The position numbers and the translations under genes were made by a program. The notes beneath the pieces are model-generated. The model had not been told where the DNA came from, searched no databases, and was given only the letters and a program-made list of their open reading frames with translations. Of a stretch of DNA of 64,000 bases, positions 44,120 through 56,659 are shown piece after piece. Within the stretch, counting starts at the first letter, position 1, and every line of letters starts with the position of its first letter. The DNA is from Entonaema liquescens (lineage: Eukaryota; Ascomycota; Sordariomycetes; Xylariales; Xylariaceae), in NCBI GenBank assembly GCA_902805475.1, contig CADCSX010000025.1, positions 1 to 64,000 on the forward strand, read 5' to 3'.

Positions 44120-46252
44120 ATGAGCTTTGGGACTAATTTATTATCGAAGCTTGGGATTAGCGAAGGCGGAATGTCAACTCTCTTACCTTTATATACCTCC
44201 CCGCCACGGCGTCAGGCGGAAGAACACGACCTCCACGAACTTTCTCCCCGGCCTGATGATGCGCTTCTCTCCCCAGATTTCACTAGAGAATTTGCCTACA
44301 GAGACAGCATTTCCGATAATCCTAACGGCTCTGGGACTAATACGCCAAATATGAACCCTCCCTCTGCTCGATCAAAAGGTAAAGGCAAGGCAATCGCCTT
44401 CGCCTATCAAGGCCGGCCGCAATATGCGCGATCTCGAACTCCCAACTCCATAGACGGGTTTAGTGAGCCGACGGGTAATGACCTTAAAGTACCACCTGGT
44501 ATTTGGCGGCCGAATATCCACACCGAACCACGCGATAATAGACATACTACTACCAATACCCATACGTCTTTCGTGGAGAGCATATTCAAAGGGCGGCCTG
44601 ATCGCTCGTCAGACCGTGCGGTACAGTCAGATGTCGATAACACCTTCAAAATGCTACAGCGGCGAGAACGTCAATTGCAGAAGGAGCTTCAGAAGTTATT
44701 AGATGCCCAAGGTGCTGCCCTAGAACGAGATCTTCAAGGAAACGATACGGGAAAGACTTCACCCGAAGACACCAAGCAAGGTTCATCTCCAGATTTGGTG
44801 GCATCCTCCTTCCAAAGGAAGCCTTCCGAAGGATCCGTTGTACCCGTTCGTCAGCCCAAGAAGAGACCCTTGTCGAAACGACAGTCTCGTATCGGTATCG
44901 CTCGCTCTGTCACCATGCTGGCTGATCTGAAGAATGAAGAAGATGCATATATCGCTAGCGCACTAGCCGAACGTAAGGCCGCCTTGTCAAGGCTACGCAA
45001 TCTATCATCCCAACGTAAATCTATCACTGCCGAGATGAAGGCTCTGGAAGAAGATAGCGAGACATCGATCGAGACCGAAATAGCAACTATGGAGAGTCAA
45101 CACCGCACAGTCTGCGCCAATATAGAGAAGCTAGAGGAGAAACTCAGGTTACTGAGGAGAACCAAAGCTGATCTAGAACGAAGATTGGAGGAGGCCAGAA
45201 GTACCCGGGAAGCCAGTCTTAGCGGGTATAGGGGCGCATTGAAGCAGTGCGATCAGGGTATTTCCGAGCTCATGAAATACCCCGGTGTACAGGTACTCGA
45301 AGTCGAGGATCTGAGAGAACAGGGCGGTGAGGATCTTGCAGCGCTGATGTCTAAACATATGTCTGGCGTTGAGTTTCTCTCGCTGCGACCAGAAAGACGA
45401 ACGATAGAAATGGCTAAGGACTGGTGGGAAGGAGAAGTTGCCGTGCTCGAGCAGCGCAAAGCCGCCGTGGACAAGGAACGGGCCGCGCTAGAAGAAGGTA
45501 GTGAGATCTGGCAGCAGGTTTTTGGCATGCTTGTCGATTTTGAGACCGGGCTAAACCAATCTCTCCACGATGCGACAAAACAGCACGGCCTTGAATCTGG
45601 CGACCCGGCGTCTATTCTGCAAGACCAATACAAGGCCCTCAAGATGACCTTGCGTGAGATCCAGAGGCTGTACGATTACGTCGAGTCCCGCGGCTGGAAC
45701 CTTCTGATCGCAGCCATCGGTGCCGAATTAGCGCACTTCGAAGGGCTTAAGGACTTCCTCGCGGAAATAATCCGCAGTTATGGATACGACGACGGAGTGA
45801 TCACGCCTGTGACATCTACCGGCGGGGACGACTTGGTCGACGTGCGTGAGAACGGGACCTCAGGCGTAGAACCTCGCTCTTCGGAGCTGCCGGATGAAGA
45901 CGATGAACTGACTCATAGTGTGGTCCGGCGCTGGGACAATCCCGATGCGCAGCAACTGAGTCCTCCGGCCGATCTGCTTGGCGCTGCGCATCGCGAGGAG
46001 AGCGATAACGAGGTCCCACCTGGGCTACTAAGTGAGGCGCCGCATCACGAGAGCGAGGATGAGAGCCACAACGACGTGCCTGCTGAATTCTTGTCGATGC
46101 ACAGTCCCCCGCAGAACCGGGTGAAAAAGGACGTGCCGCCTACCCGCAGCCGTCTAAGGGTTGAGAGTAGTGATATTGAGGACGAGGACGATAATCGCAT
46201 TCCACCGGATCTACTTTCCGAGAGCCGGAGAGATGACGATGGCGTTGATTAG
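44120..46252 (+). CDS. atg28: Autophagy-related protein 28 homologue
   Basis: Single-exon, 710-residue protein matching the ATG28 family, a filamentous-fungal and methylotrophic-yeast coiled-coil protein that works with Atg17/Atg35 at the phagophore assembly site, notably in pexophagy. It starts MSFGTNLLSKLGISEGG and has a low-complexity N-terminus with SARSKGKGKAIAFAYQGR. A central coiled coil follows (ALAERKAALSRLRNLSSQR, then TVCANIEKLEEKLRLLRRTK), then GISELMKYPGVQVLEVEDL and a second helical domain. The acidic C-terminus has three related segments of the type EVPPGLLSE, DVPAEFLS and RIPPDLLSE. No frame problems. A slightly earlier non-ATG frame extension exists but has no Met. Confidence 0.85.
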   Translation: MSFGTNLLSKLGISEGGMSTLLPLYTSPPRRQAEEHDLHELSPRPDDALLSPDFTREFAYRDSISDNPNGSGTNTPNMNPPSARSKGKGKAIAFAYQGRPQYARSRTPNSIDGFSEPTGNDLKVPPGIWRPNIHTEPRDNRHTTTNTHTSFVESIFKGRPDRSSDRAVQSDVDNTFKMLQRRERQLQKELQKLLDAQGAALERDLQGNDTGKTSPEDTKQGSSPDLVASSFQRKPSEGSVVPVRQPKKRPLSKRQSRIGIARSVTMLADLKNEEDAYIASALAERKAALSRLRNLSSQRKSITAEMKALEEDSETSIETEIATMESQHRTVCANIEKLEEKLRLLRRTKADLERRLEEARSTREASLSGYRGALKQCDQGISELMKYPGVQVLEVEDLREQGGEDLAALMSKHMSGVEFLSLRPERRTIEMAKDWWEGEVAVLEQRKAAVDKERAALEEGSEIWQQVFGMLVDFETGLNQSLHDATKQHGLESGDPASILQDQYKALKMTLREIQRLYDYVESRGWNLLIAAIGAELAHFEGLKDFLAEIIRSYGYDDGVITPVTSTGGDDLVDVRENGTSGVEPRSSELPDEDDELTHSVVRRWDNPDAQQLSPPADLLGAAHREESDNEVPPGLLSEAPHHESEDESHNDVPAEFLSMHSPPQNRVKKDVPPTRSRLRVESSDIEDEDDNRIPPDLLSESRRDDDGVD

Positions 46253-47060
46253 TTTACACGGTTATCGGGGTTGGAGTGTATGGGGATGTGATGCTGTTAC
46301 GAGTATATGATAAATGTTTGCAGACATGGGATATAGCGCGGCGTGACCTGGTTGGTGTTGGGCGCAAGGGGATTTTGCTTATCCGCGTACTTAGCGTACG
46401 GGACTTAGGTGTCGTAAACGAGTTATGATGGGATTCCGCGGAGTTCAGGGATTTGATGCGGATACCATGAGTGATGGTTTAGCACATTGGGATAGCGGTG
46501 TTGGAGGTAGACACTCTTATTTCATAAATAGAAATTTTATCATGAGTATTAGTTACTTTGTCACTGACCCGCTTGGATAGTACGAGCGGAGCTGAACAGA
46601 AGTTGCTGAAGTAGTATACGTCACCTAACACACACAAGCAGGTGAGGATACCGTAAAAACATTCAAAGTATCACAGCTACACAAAATAGACCAAATACTA
46701 TCCGCGAATGAGATTGTGTGTATGTTTTTGTATTTTCGTATGTAACCTAATGCGATCGCGGTAACTGTCGCCTCTGCGCAAGGCGTGGCTAAGTGAAGCA
46801 AGCAAGCAAGTAGAGGCGAGCATTTCATTCCCTTCATTCTATCATAGCAGCAAGAAACTTTCATCAAATGGATATAGTTATGACCCAACAGTAACAACAA
46901 CGCCTGTTCGTGAAATGGGGGAGAGAAGGAAGAAAAATCCAATCGAGTACGGTCAGAGGGTCCGAGTAGGTACTATCGTGCCAAGGTGGCGGTCAAGCGA
47001 TACATAGATTCCCAATCACATTCACATGGGATCCCTCTCTTCCTCTCTCGTATCGCTCGC
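46253..47060. other. Convergent 3' region, no gene seen
   Basis: 3' flanks of ATG28 (+) and of the DUF1748 gene (-). The 105-codon minus frame at 46625-46942 looks like untranslated sequence. Confidence 0.5.
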
Positions 47061-47781
47061 TCATCGGGTCCGCTGGAACCAGCCGCTGGACCCGGCTATT
47101 GCCACGGACTGGTCCATGACCCATTCGCCGACGCCTAGGTACTTTTCTATCCACTTATTGGCCTCCTTTGTCTCGCCGACGGACACGCGCTCGGTGTTGA
47201 AACTATGGAAATCATCGTTAGTCCTTGGTTTAATGCTATTCTTAGAAGAAGGTTCGTCGCGGTTGCTTTTTTTTCAGCCTCTTCCGCCTTGGCATTTCCC
47301 CGCGATATGCCCGCGCCGACCCCCTGGCGAGATCATACGATCGGGGAGATATAGGTGTGTAGGTATAGGTGTATTAGGTAGGGTTTACTCACGTCAGGCC
47401 GGTCGACCGCCTCATGCCAGCGAGGATCGTGGAGACTACAGATCGGGTTAGCTGACAAGATCAAGAGCATGTGAAAAAAAAGGGGGGAGAGGAAATCGCG
47501 TACTGAGAACCGCATCCACGGCGTAGTGAGTGAGTCGACCAAGCTTTCCCCAGAGGCCAAATGTCAGCAAGTTGAGAAACTGTCGGGAAGAAGACACATC
47601 GATCAGAGATCAGCGTCGTCGCGAAGAACAGCAGGCAAATCAAGCGAGCGAAAAGAAATAAACATAGTAATTTTTGGTAGTAAGGAAAAGGCGAAAAACA
47701 TAGCCTTGTCCCTCTTTGAAGCTTCGATGCTCTCGCATACAACAGGGGAGATTATGTGCGTCAGGGGAAACATACCACCAT
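47061..47781 (-). CDS. DUF1748-family small protein, four exons
   Basis: A 76-residue protein assembled from four exons: 47776-47781 (only ATG GTG), 47504-47543, 47393-47435 and 47061-47202. The introns are 47544-47775, 47436-47503 and 47203-47392. The product begins MVLGRLTHYAVDAVLISTIL, continues AGMRRSTGLTFNTERVSVGE, then ANKWIEKYLGVGEWVMDQS, and ends SGWFQRTR. This matches the fungal DUF1748 family in length and in the motifs LTHYAVDAV, RRSTGLT and KYLGxGEWxMDQS. The N-terminal half is hydrophobic enough for one membrane segment; the family is generally thought to be mitochondrial, but its role is not established. All splice phases fit, and a C/A-rich leader lies upstream near 47.8-47.96 kb. 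The six-base first exon makes it easy to miss. Confidence 0.87.
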
Positions 47782-50700
47782 CTTGACTGCGGAAGGGTAC
47801 TGTGAAAATGTGCTGAAAGTTCTGGTTCGCAGGAGAATTTCGGGTTAATCGGAGAATTTCTTTTGCTGTCGCTGGAAAAGAAGTATGTTCGGGTATTGCT
47901 ATTTGTCGTTTTAAGTGAAGGAAGGTTGGATAAAATAGAAAAGATCACGAGGTGTTTGTCATAAGGGTCGGTAAGTCGGTCACTGTGTTCCTAGCGGAAT
48001 AAAGAGAAGGTGTACACAGTAAGGCACAAGGCACAGGCGCCCCTAAGTATGCCGCGTATCGCTCTCGTGGCGGTGGGCCAAATGGTTCTAGCGACCCATC
48101 GTAAATTAGGCTAGCTTAGGCGGGTAGGCGGGGCATTCCCCCCACCTGTCTAGATACTTATCTAATCGGTCAACATGAAGCTCAGGAGATTTGTCCCCTG
48201 TCTCTTTACAACATTATTACTAATTTTTATATATTTTTTAAAGCATTATTATGCTTTTAAGTCCATTTTTCAATAATTATTTCACCTCTTGAATGCATAC
48301 AAATGTAACTCGTCAAGGAACTCAACTTTCATTAGGTACTAGTATCGCCTGGGATATAGATGCTGATGTCTTGTAGGTGTAATAACAGCAATAAACGTAA
48401 TAATTGATCAACTTGGAGGTTAAGTTGTAACTGCTGGCTAAAAGAGCGTAAAATAGAATCCAGGTAGTTATCAGCCTTTGATTGCGAACGAATAGTCCTA
48501 GTTACGTTTAACAGATAAACCATGCCGGACCCCATTGTCAAGATTCTAAATAAGCGTCTAGACGAAGGCAATTTGTAGTCTTCAGTAGCCGAGCTAGAGT
48601 TCCTCGCATAATAATGAAGTTGTCTCCCTGCCTCTTGGTTTCACCTCTCACCACTTATGTTGGTAGCTAGCGATAACCAATACATATATCCCATTCCTCT
48701 TCCCGTCGAGTGGTCTTTTCAGTAAGTCTTAACAAGGACGATGTTAAACCGATTGAATAATTGTCTTGCTCATTCTGGGTTTGTTGGCCATAGTTCGGTG
48801 TCAAAGAAGTATATCCTCTTATTTCAAAGTGTTGTATGGCGCTTATTGTTGTATATAAGCTCTTTAGGTGATATATGTTGCCTTTAACGAAAGCGACGGG
48901 TGGTAAAATATGGGAATTATTGGCGGTTTAATGGTCGCAAAGTCTGTAGCCGAAACATTGTCCCTAGGATCTTGGTAGGTTTGGGAGAATTGATGGTATA
49001 GACTGAATATAAGTTCGTCCTGATAAGAAGGCACATTCACAGAAGACGGCTCCTGTGAATCCGGGAGTATTTACCAGAGTAAATGACGATAGGATTATAG
49101 TGTTCTCCCCAGCCCAGAGGCTTTATACTTTCCTCCAGGCCCTTGAGAAATCCGACCTTCCCGTTATAATATTGTATTTTGAAGCTTTGCTTGATTAAGA
49201 GCTCCTGAATTCGTTTGATCTGAGCTGAGATTCGCTTACGGAGCCTCATCCTCAGTCCTCCCTCCGCCGTCCCCTAATATTGAGCTTTCTCGTTCATGGT
49301 GCAAATGATTCTGGGTAGCGGTGCGTAGAGATTCTTAGTTGGCGGAGGTATTGGTTTATTTAATGGCTATGGCAAATAAAACCTTGATATAGGGAGTAAT
49401 CGGTGATGCGATAGAAGCACCCCGGAAAAGACTGGAAGCAATAATTCGGCAGGAAAATCAGATGCTATTCGAATAATCGACTTAAGGCGGTTGTTGATTC
49501 TTTGTTATCGACTCCTTCCTTTCTCGATGAAATGATGATAGTGACCGAGGAATATTTAGGTCATGTTGGGTAAGACAAGAGACAGAATATAGTCTTCTTG
49601 AATAGAAATAGGACAATAGGTTTTCACGGTACGTATAGCCGTGGGCTCCAGTGGTTAAGTGAGAGTTTCTCATGAACGAGCTTTGCTGTTTCCATGCTTT
49701 TTGGTTCCACTTCATGATATGTAATGATATGCTCATTTGATATCCTCCGACATGTACGTGATATCATCCCAAGGGGTGGTAAACTTCATGGTATTGGTGC
49801 CACATGCTGCCTCTCCGGCGAAAGGGAATAGTGTAGCAGCAACTCCGTAGACCGGGATTTAGCATGCCGTTTATGAATAGTTTGGCAGCCGTGTAATACT
49901 TAAGATAATGGTAACCCATAAATGTGGCAATATGATCCATATTATGTGATACCTGATGAGCACGGCCAGATGTTACCTTGGGGTGAACATCTCGTAAGGC
50001 ATTAATGCCTACATCGGAATTCTGGATAAGACATCTAGAATTAAGCATGCCTCCAGTATATATAACTGCGTAGTCTTATAGATTAGAATCCTTGAGTCGC
50101 AGTAAACTGTTTCCGAGCTTGTTGGTTCCACCTCATGACGAAGAAGCGTTGCTGACTTGTGATTTTTGATACTCCTCGACCTTTTGAATGGTCTGAGATA
50201 GGTTTGGGACGTAATAAAGGATATCCACCAGGCACGGCGACATGCTGTAAATAATACTTAATGCAGGTGAAAGGTGAAAGGTGAAAGGTGGAAGAGGTTC
50301 GGAGTTGCTGGGATTGTTGTGGCTTTGCATTTCAGCGATTGGCAGTGCAGAGTAAATGGCTTGCTGAAGGAAGCAACTCCAGTGGGCGGAGGGTTGAATG
50401 ATACAAAATAATAGTAAGGCAATAAAAGAAATAATGCCGAGTTGAGCGCAGTAAAGTGCTCTCAGGATCCGTACTTGGTGGACCACTGGAGCATGAATCA
50501 TGGAAGTAGAGTTTCGACTTTGATAGTTCTGAGGTTCATAGAATAAATCCCCTGTCGATATGCTGGTTAGTTACTCGAGTCAAGGTACCTTGGGAGTCAC
50601 TCAGAGCGGTGATTGTAGAGTCTTAGGAGTTCTTGAGCGAAGCGGATATACTTACCCTTATAAAGACCTTATAATACCTTGAAACCTTTTTGGAGACGGT

Positions 50701-53700
50701 ATCGATGGCTAAGGAGATTTTTTCTTTTTTTGAATAGGTAATAGTCGATATTTGGAAGCCAAGACGCGTCGTTGGGACCTATGATGATGATGTGTCAGTA
50801 TTCCGTTTTGATGTAGTGCCTCCATACTATCATAGTAAAACATTATCTTTTCTTTGAAATGGTCCGGTCGGCAAAAACGAGGCGAAACCTAGCCTGCGCG
50901 ACCATGAAGGATCGATCATTCTCGGTGACTCACCTTGGATAGTGTGGACGTCCCGGGTAACGAGTACTGCAACTATCCATCAGAAAGGATATCCTGCAGA
51001 AATATAAGACAGGGATTTAGTAACTTGAAACGATGGGTTTCGCTAGGAACAATCGAACATGTTTCGAGCATGATCGCGTCATAGGGGTAGGACTAGAAGG
51101 TAATGGAGGAGTATTGAGGGAAAGGTAATCTGATAGTGGACTGTTGTCATTTCTAGGAATTAACCCGTGCCCACTGGGGATGTAAAGGTGCAGGATGGTA
51201 TAGGCGTCATTTCAGAGTATCGAAGGAGGTAGTGCGAGAGTTGTGTTGGAGGTAGGGATATTGTGTGATGGAAGTGTTCATGTGCTGTGATGCAGAGAAA
51301 GGGTGGCGAAGATGGTGATAGTTTCGGTGTGCCAAAAGAAAGAAAGAAAAAAAACAGGATAAGGGAAACCGCATAGAACATACGCCTTATGCGAATGCGA
51401 AGATCGTATTCAAGAGAACATATCACTAGGCGTAAACATGGGGGGAGTACTGACCTTGAGGCTTGGAGATTTGATTGACTGTTTCGCTTAGAAGGAAATT
51501 AGGGTAGGATATTATTAGTTTAAAGAGGTCTTTGTGTAGTGTTGAGAGTTGTATTGTGGTGTAGGTGTTGTGGAAGAGAAGATATTGCTATATATTATAT
51601 TTTGAGGTTGAAGGGGAAATAGGTTCTGGGAGTTGTTGAGGTTGAGTTGAAAGGTGTGGGTAGGTAGGGCTAAATAGTAAAGAACCCTGGGGGAACCATC
51701 TAGAGACTTCTCTGGAAGTACTGAAGTTAGATATTCAAGAAACTTCTAGACAATGAGTTGCCTGGACGATTAATCGCCCCCGACGATGCTTGCTGTCCTG
51801 TTGATTCCAGCCACATTGCTGAGACGTAAGGATGTGAATGAGCAGTGAGGATATCCATATGCCTAAACCACCGGCTGAAGGAATTATGAGATGATGGTAT
51901 TAGGTGATAGCTACGAGCTCTTTCGTCCGCATGTTCTAGTAGGCTGGGAATCTAACATAGAAGTCGACGACTATACGCAAATCTACCTTAGGGTAACGGC
52001 GGGAAAGGGGTAAGAGTGGAGAGCGCCTGTAGCCAATAATTCAATCATGACTGCATTCATCTAGGGATATCCCTAAGCGTAGGCGGCACCTCCGAAGAAA
52101 ATCAACCGATGTAAAACTCAAACCATTCACTAGCATGCAATTGAGCTTGCTTATACTTGACAGGAAGTAACGGCGAACGGAGTTGCCATACCATGAAGGA
52201 AACCATGACAGGGAGTTCCTGGAATTAGATAATGGTAACGTCTCGTGAATGGATCACACTGTATGGAAGCCACAGAAGTTGAAACGTTTTCAAGATAAAC
52301 AAGGTAATGGCACGGTCTTGTGAGTGAATAATAGTACCTGTAGAATGCACGCCTATGGGAAAGCGTCAAAGCTTAATAATGAAATGATCTTATTTGATTG
52401 GACATGTTCGCCGAGGGCACGCCGATCATAGGTACAGTGTGGAGGAGGCCTGGGTGAATATGCACATATGTCTATAAGAAGAAGGTACTCTCATCGTGAC
52501 AGCAAGAAAATGGTGATGGAAAGGTGTTTTGAGAGCGTTCTATGATGGTAGCTACGCCCTTTTTCTTGTGTCCAAGAACAAAATATATATTTTAGGATTC
52601 TGTAATGGATCTATGCTTGAATAGCTGGATATAAAAAGCTCCCTGATATGGTGTTTGTAGATACAGCATATATATAGGTGGCTACATGTATTGCATTCTC
52701 TAACGCTTGGATCAACCTAAACATGTCAAGCCTATCCATATTATATCCTCATCCATTTGAATAATGAGGGCTGACCTATGAATAATTCATAGTATTTCTT
52801 CTAGTTCTTGGGGAACCATGATAAGGATGTAGGTAGGAGTGCTATTTTGGGCATCTTTATTGGGATTCAAGGCTTGTAAATATTATCTATAAGGAATACC
52901 TCGCATAATAACAGCCGTCAGATTAGGAGTCAACTCCTAGATATTCTGAATCACGTTGAGTTTTGTTCCTATTGACAATACGTACGAAGGACCAAGTCAG
53001 CAATACATACCGAGATAGAGGAGTGAGGGTAGGATCAAGGTTCGTGTAGCATACAACATGCTAGCCAATAGGGATGAACGTAGTTCCCAAAATGGCAATT
53101 AGCCCTTGATTTTGTTCGCTGGCTCGTATATTTCAGCTGCCCAGGTAGTTGGATGACGGGCGAAACCTAGTTTAAAATCTAATAATCATCGAATTACTTT
53201 CTGTTGAATACTTGGAATTATTCTATATTGATATGAAAATGGGAGACCACTAGTACATCGGCTATAGGCCTCTCTTAACCTTTGTTGCAATATGTGGTGC
53301 GAAGACTAGGCTCACCGACGTTCTTCTATGAGTATTGGTGTAGTTTATACATTTGGGTTGACTTAACGGCTGGGAATACACACTGGGTTCCCTGGTAGGG
53401 ATAATAAATGAAGCGAGTATACGGAGAATTGCATTAGGAAGGTAGCGGTGTTGATAGTTATTGTGCGTAGCGCGAAGACGTTTGGTCGGTCACTTCGCTA
53501 TCTTGCATACACATTATTGTTACACAATTCTGCATTTAGTTCGTTTAGAAACATGATTATGGGTGAAAGCTTGCATATCTAGTTGGCGAAGTAAACGATG
53601 TTTGCGTACGGTCATGGCGAAGTAGCGGTCACGATATTGTGGTTTTGTGAGCCTATGATAGGACAAATGTAAATAAGTTGTTCCCGTAGAATTCCGGACC

Positions 53701-54858
53701 CTCGGGTTCCAGTTCCTCGGAGTCCGGCTTGCTTTTTCTTGGACTAGAGACTAACATGCAATTTTGGGGCTTGGTGTTGTCATATGTTAACTATAAAGGT
53801 GCACGAGATCATGGGGTCGGAATCGGTGATGCGTCTTAATCCCAAGCTTCAATATCTGAGATGGCTGTACTGTATCTTCTCTCAAGTTGTAATATCAATA
53901 GAGGCATTAAAACACATTGCAACTGATCGACAATATATAACCCCTATCCCACAACTAACGTAGTGTTACACATAGTTATGTTATCTTGTGCTTTTACCTA
54001 TAGCTTTTATAATAGCCGCGCATCCCTTAGTATTGGCCTACTAATAGAAAAGGCAACCGCTTGGGGATTCTACAACGTGGTCAGCAATGATGACGCGCTT
54101 ACATGTGATGAGATGCCCCAAGGTGAAATTCAGGGGTAGAGACCAGTTCGTCATATATAGTAGCGTAGCCAGACTTCGCTAATGTTCTGTTTTTTTCTAA
54201 AGCCAAACATCGCTGTTAAAATAGGGGGAAAGGTTAATAGTCACAGACATATGCCGTACTCGTCAGAAATCGTCATCTGTTGATGCACCCTTCGTATGCA
54301 TGCCCGATAACCCAGCTTAGCGGCGATCGAGCCCTTTCTATTATTTGAATAAAGGACTAACTCATAAAAGTAATACAAGCCGACATGAGAGGTAGACGGA
54401 AGGGATTAGGGCTTATGGGATGTATAGTATCATCGAAGCGAAATTCGGATTGATGTCTTAAGTCCCTAAACTCCGTGTAACCATCGCTACCCAGCCAGAT
54501 TCTTGGAGTCGACATAGGTGGTTCAATGGGGCCTGTTTATTGTATAATGAATAATTCCAAGTTTAGCTAGGATATTGCCTAAATGTAGATGGAACCTAAT
54601 GTGATTGGGATGGGCATATTGATCTTTTCAACCCAACATCAGTATGGTCGCACCGTAAATATTGGTAATACTAAAAGGTTCATGAATTAGGTATGATATA
54701 TTAAGGTGGTCAAATTTCTACCATTTAGTTGTGATGGCTTCGGTATACATATTAAGATAAGAGATGGTATCCTTTTCATGTGTAAACCCTTCCCAATGCA
54801 GCCTGATATCCCTATGAGTAGAGGTTCTGAGAAGAAGTCCGTATGATTTTTCTCCCCA
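47782..54858. other. Seven-kilobase stretch without a recognisable protein gene
   Basis: Only short, unrecognised frames occur here (for example minus 49037-49249, 49482-49736 and 50133-50501). Over roughly 50.1-52.5 kb the plus strand is G/A-rich and C-poor, so the minus strand is C/T-rich like fungal leaders. Around 51.5-51.7 kb the minus strand reads as a typical 5' leader (CAACTCTCAACACTACACAA). Three copies of a degenerate 53-bp sequence lie at 48.6, 49.7 and 50.1 kb, and a GGTGAAA triplet repeat lies at 50266-50290. Candidates are a long noncoding minus-strand transcript or the control region of a flanking gene. Confidence 0.5.
50266..50290. repeat. Short tandem repeat (GGTGAAA units)
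   Basis: Three consecutive GGTGAAA units followed by a degenerate GGTGGAA, in the gene-poor stretch. A minor microsatellite. Confidence 0.6.
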
Positions 54859-56659
54859 CTAAAGATTCTTAATAACGAATCTTTTCCTTAACCATTCTCC
54901 GTACTTGATTATACCCAATGATACGGGAAATAATGCGACGGCGATAAAACCTAGCGTGCTGTTACCCCAGCCAATACCGAGTTTGTCATACATTGGCAGT
55001 CCAGCCAACGGGAGTACCGCACCGGCTAACGACCGAACAATTGTGTTACACGCAATAGCCGAAGCGGCATAGATAGTAAATGCGTCAACTAGGTATAGTT
55101 GGACGCCCATAAAGACGAGTAGGTTTCCGACACCGACGATAGCTGTGCCGATAATAGGGACGATCCAATGTACCTTATACTCGGCTGTCCACCCGTAGAT
55201 GAATAAACCTGCGGGAATCAAAAGCGCACCAACGGGGAGTAACGGTAATCGGTATTCTGGCTTCATGCCACCCTTGGGGGCTCCGGTCGCTTGGGCTTTC
55301 GCATCGGCTTCCGCAGCTTTTCTCTGGATATACCTATCCGACGTAACGCTGAAAAGCAAGATGCCAATCATACTTCCTACTCCAAGCCCGATAAACGCCA
55401 GTCCAACAGTACTTGTAGAGAAGCCGTAGTATCCCTGGAATACCTCGGTCATAGTCGTGAACATTAGATACAGATAGCCGTATGTGACAGCCATATAAAG
55501 CGACGTTATGGCGATGATCGGCGAAAGGAACAACATCTTGAAGGGTCGGATAATACCGCGTTTAAAGTAGTCTTGAGGCGACAAACCGGCGTCAAGCTTG
55601 GATCGTATCAAATCGTTTCCGGTCTCCTTGCGCAACTTGGCGGCCTTCTTTTCGAGGATCACGGGAGCGTAACTCTCCTTGAGAGAAAATAGCATGAGGA
55701 TGGAAAGAAACCCGCCAATAATTGCCAGGAGCCAGAATGACCATCTCCAACCCTCAGCATCAGTTAAGAAGCCACCAGCAACAGGTCCAACAATAGGACC
55801 TAGAAGCGGGCCGATACTGAAAACAGCCATTGCACCTCCTCGCCTCTCCTGGGTGATCATATCAGCAATTGTGCCGCCGCCATTAGTGATCGCCACAGAG
55901 CCGAAGACACCGGCGAAGAATCGGAAGACAATGAGGGCGTTCAGTGTCGGGGAAAGTGCACATCCAACCTGGAAGGCTATAAATCCTAGGTTTCCAATAT
56001 GGTAGAGGATAACTCGGCCGTAAATCTCTGAGAGCGGTGCAAATAACATAGGGCCGGCCGCAAAGCCCAGCACATATACCGAGACCACAAATGCGGCGAT
56101 CTCCAAGGATGTCGAATGGAACTCGGCTATCACTTGAGGAACACCGGGAGCGAATATGGCTATGTAATGGTTAATACTGACCCAGTAGGCATACACATAT
56201 AACGAGAGTATAATAAAACTTACATGATGCCAGGGGAGAAACGAAAGTCATGGCTGAGATCAGACCACAGTTTAGCACTTTGCGCCATGTCGGCCAATTA
56301 TAGGGATTCTCTACGTCGTCGGGACCGCTCCACCACACGACATTGGGATCGCTATCGCTGTCTTCGCCGTCGTTGCTGCTTGACAGTACCGCATCACCAG
56401 GTGCTTGTGCCTTCTCGACATCACGGTCCGCCCTACTCCTTTTACTAGCGAAGGAGTTCCGCCTCCTCTCGGCGATCGATCGCTGTCGTTTAAGCTCCTC
56501 TTGTTCGTTGAGCACGAAACCCTGGCTTGACGGGATATCTGCGTCATGACCTTCGTCTACTGCCTGACTTATCTTTCGCTGCAACTGTAGCTGCACCTCA
56601 CCGGATTCGTCCCCATCGGTGTGCGTGGCAGAGGCAGTTGAAGCTGCACTGGATACCAT
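54859..56659 (-). CDS. MFS transporter, DHA1 drug/polyamine type
   Basis: A 578-residue plasma-membrane antiporter. Exon 1 (56224-56659) encodes a long charged cytoplasmic N-terminus (MVSSAASTASATHTDGDESG) ending in WSGPDDVENPYNWPTWRKV, the usual entry to the first helix. The intron is 56160-56223 (GTAAGT to ATAG). Exon 2 continues IFAPGVPQVIAEFHSTSLE, then VYVLGFAAGPMLFAPLSEIYGR (motif A type), FRFFAGVFGSVAITNGGGTIADM and GPLLGPIVGPVAGGFLTD (motif C of drug-proton antiporters). Twelve membrane helices and a cytoplasmic central loop are visible. Relatives include fungal polyamine (Tpo1-like) and multidrug exporters. Upstream is a short TTCTTGGAG tandem near 56850. No transport cluster adjoins it; substrate unknown. 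Confidence 0.93.

Noticed and set aside
46625..46942. 105-codon minus frame with a hydrophobic middle
   Set aside because: Falls in the expected 3' untranslated region of the DUF1748 gene and has no family features.
50133..50501. 122-codon minus frame in the gene-poor stretch
   Set aside because: Contains the GGTGAAA tandem repeat and no recognised motif; probably chance.
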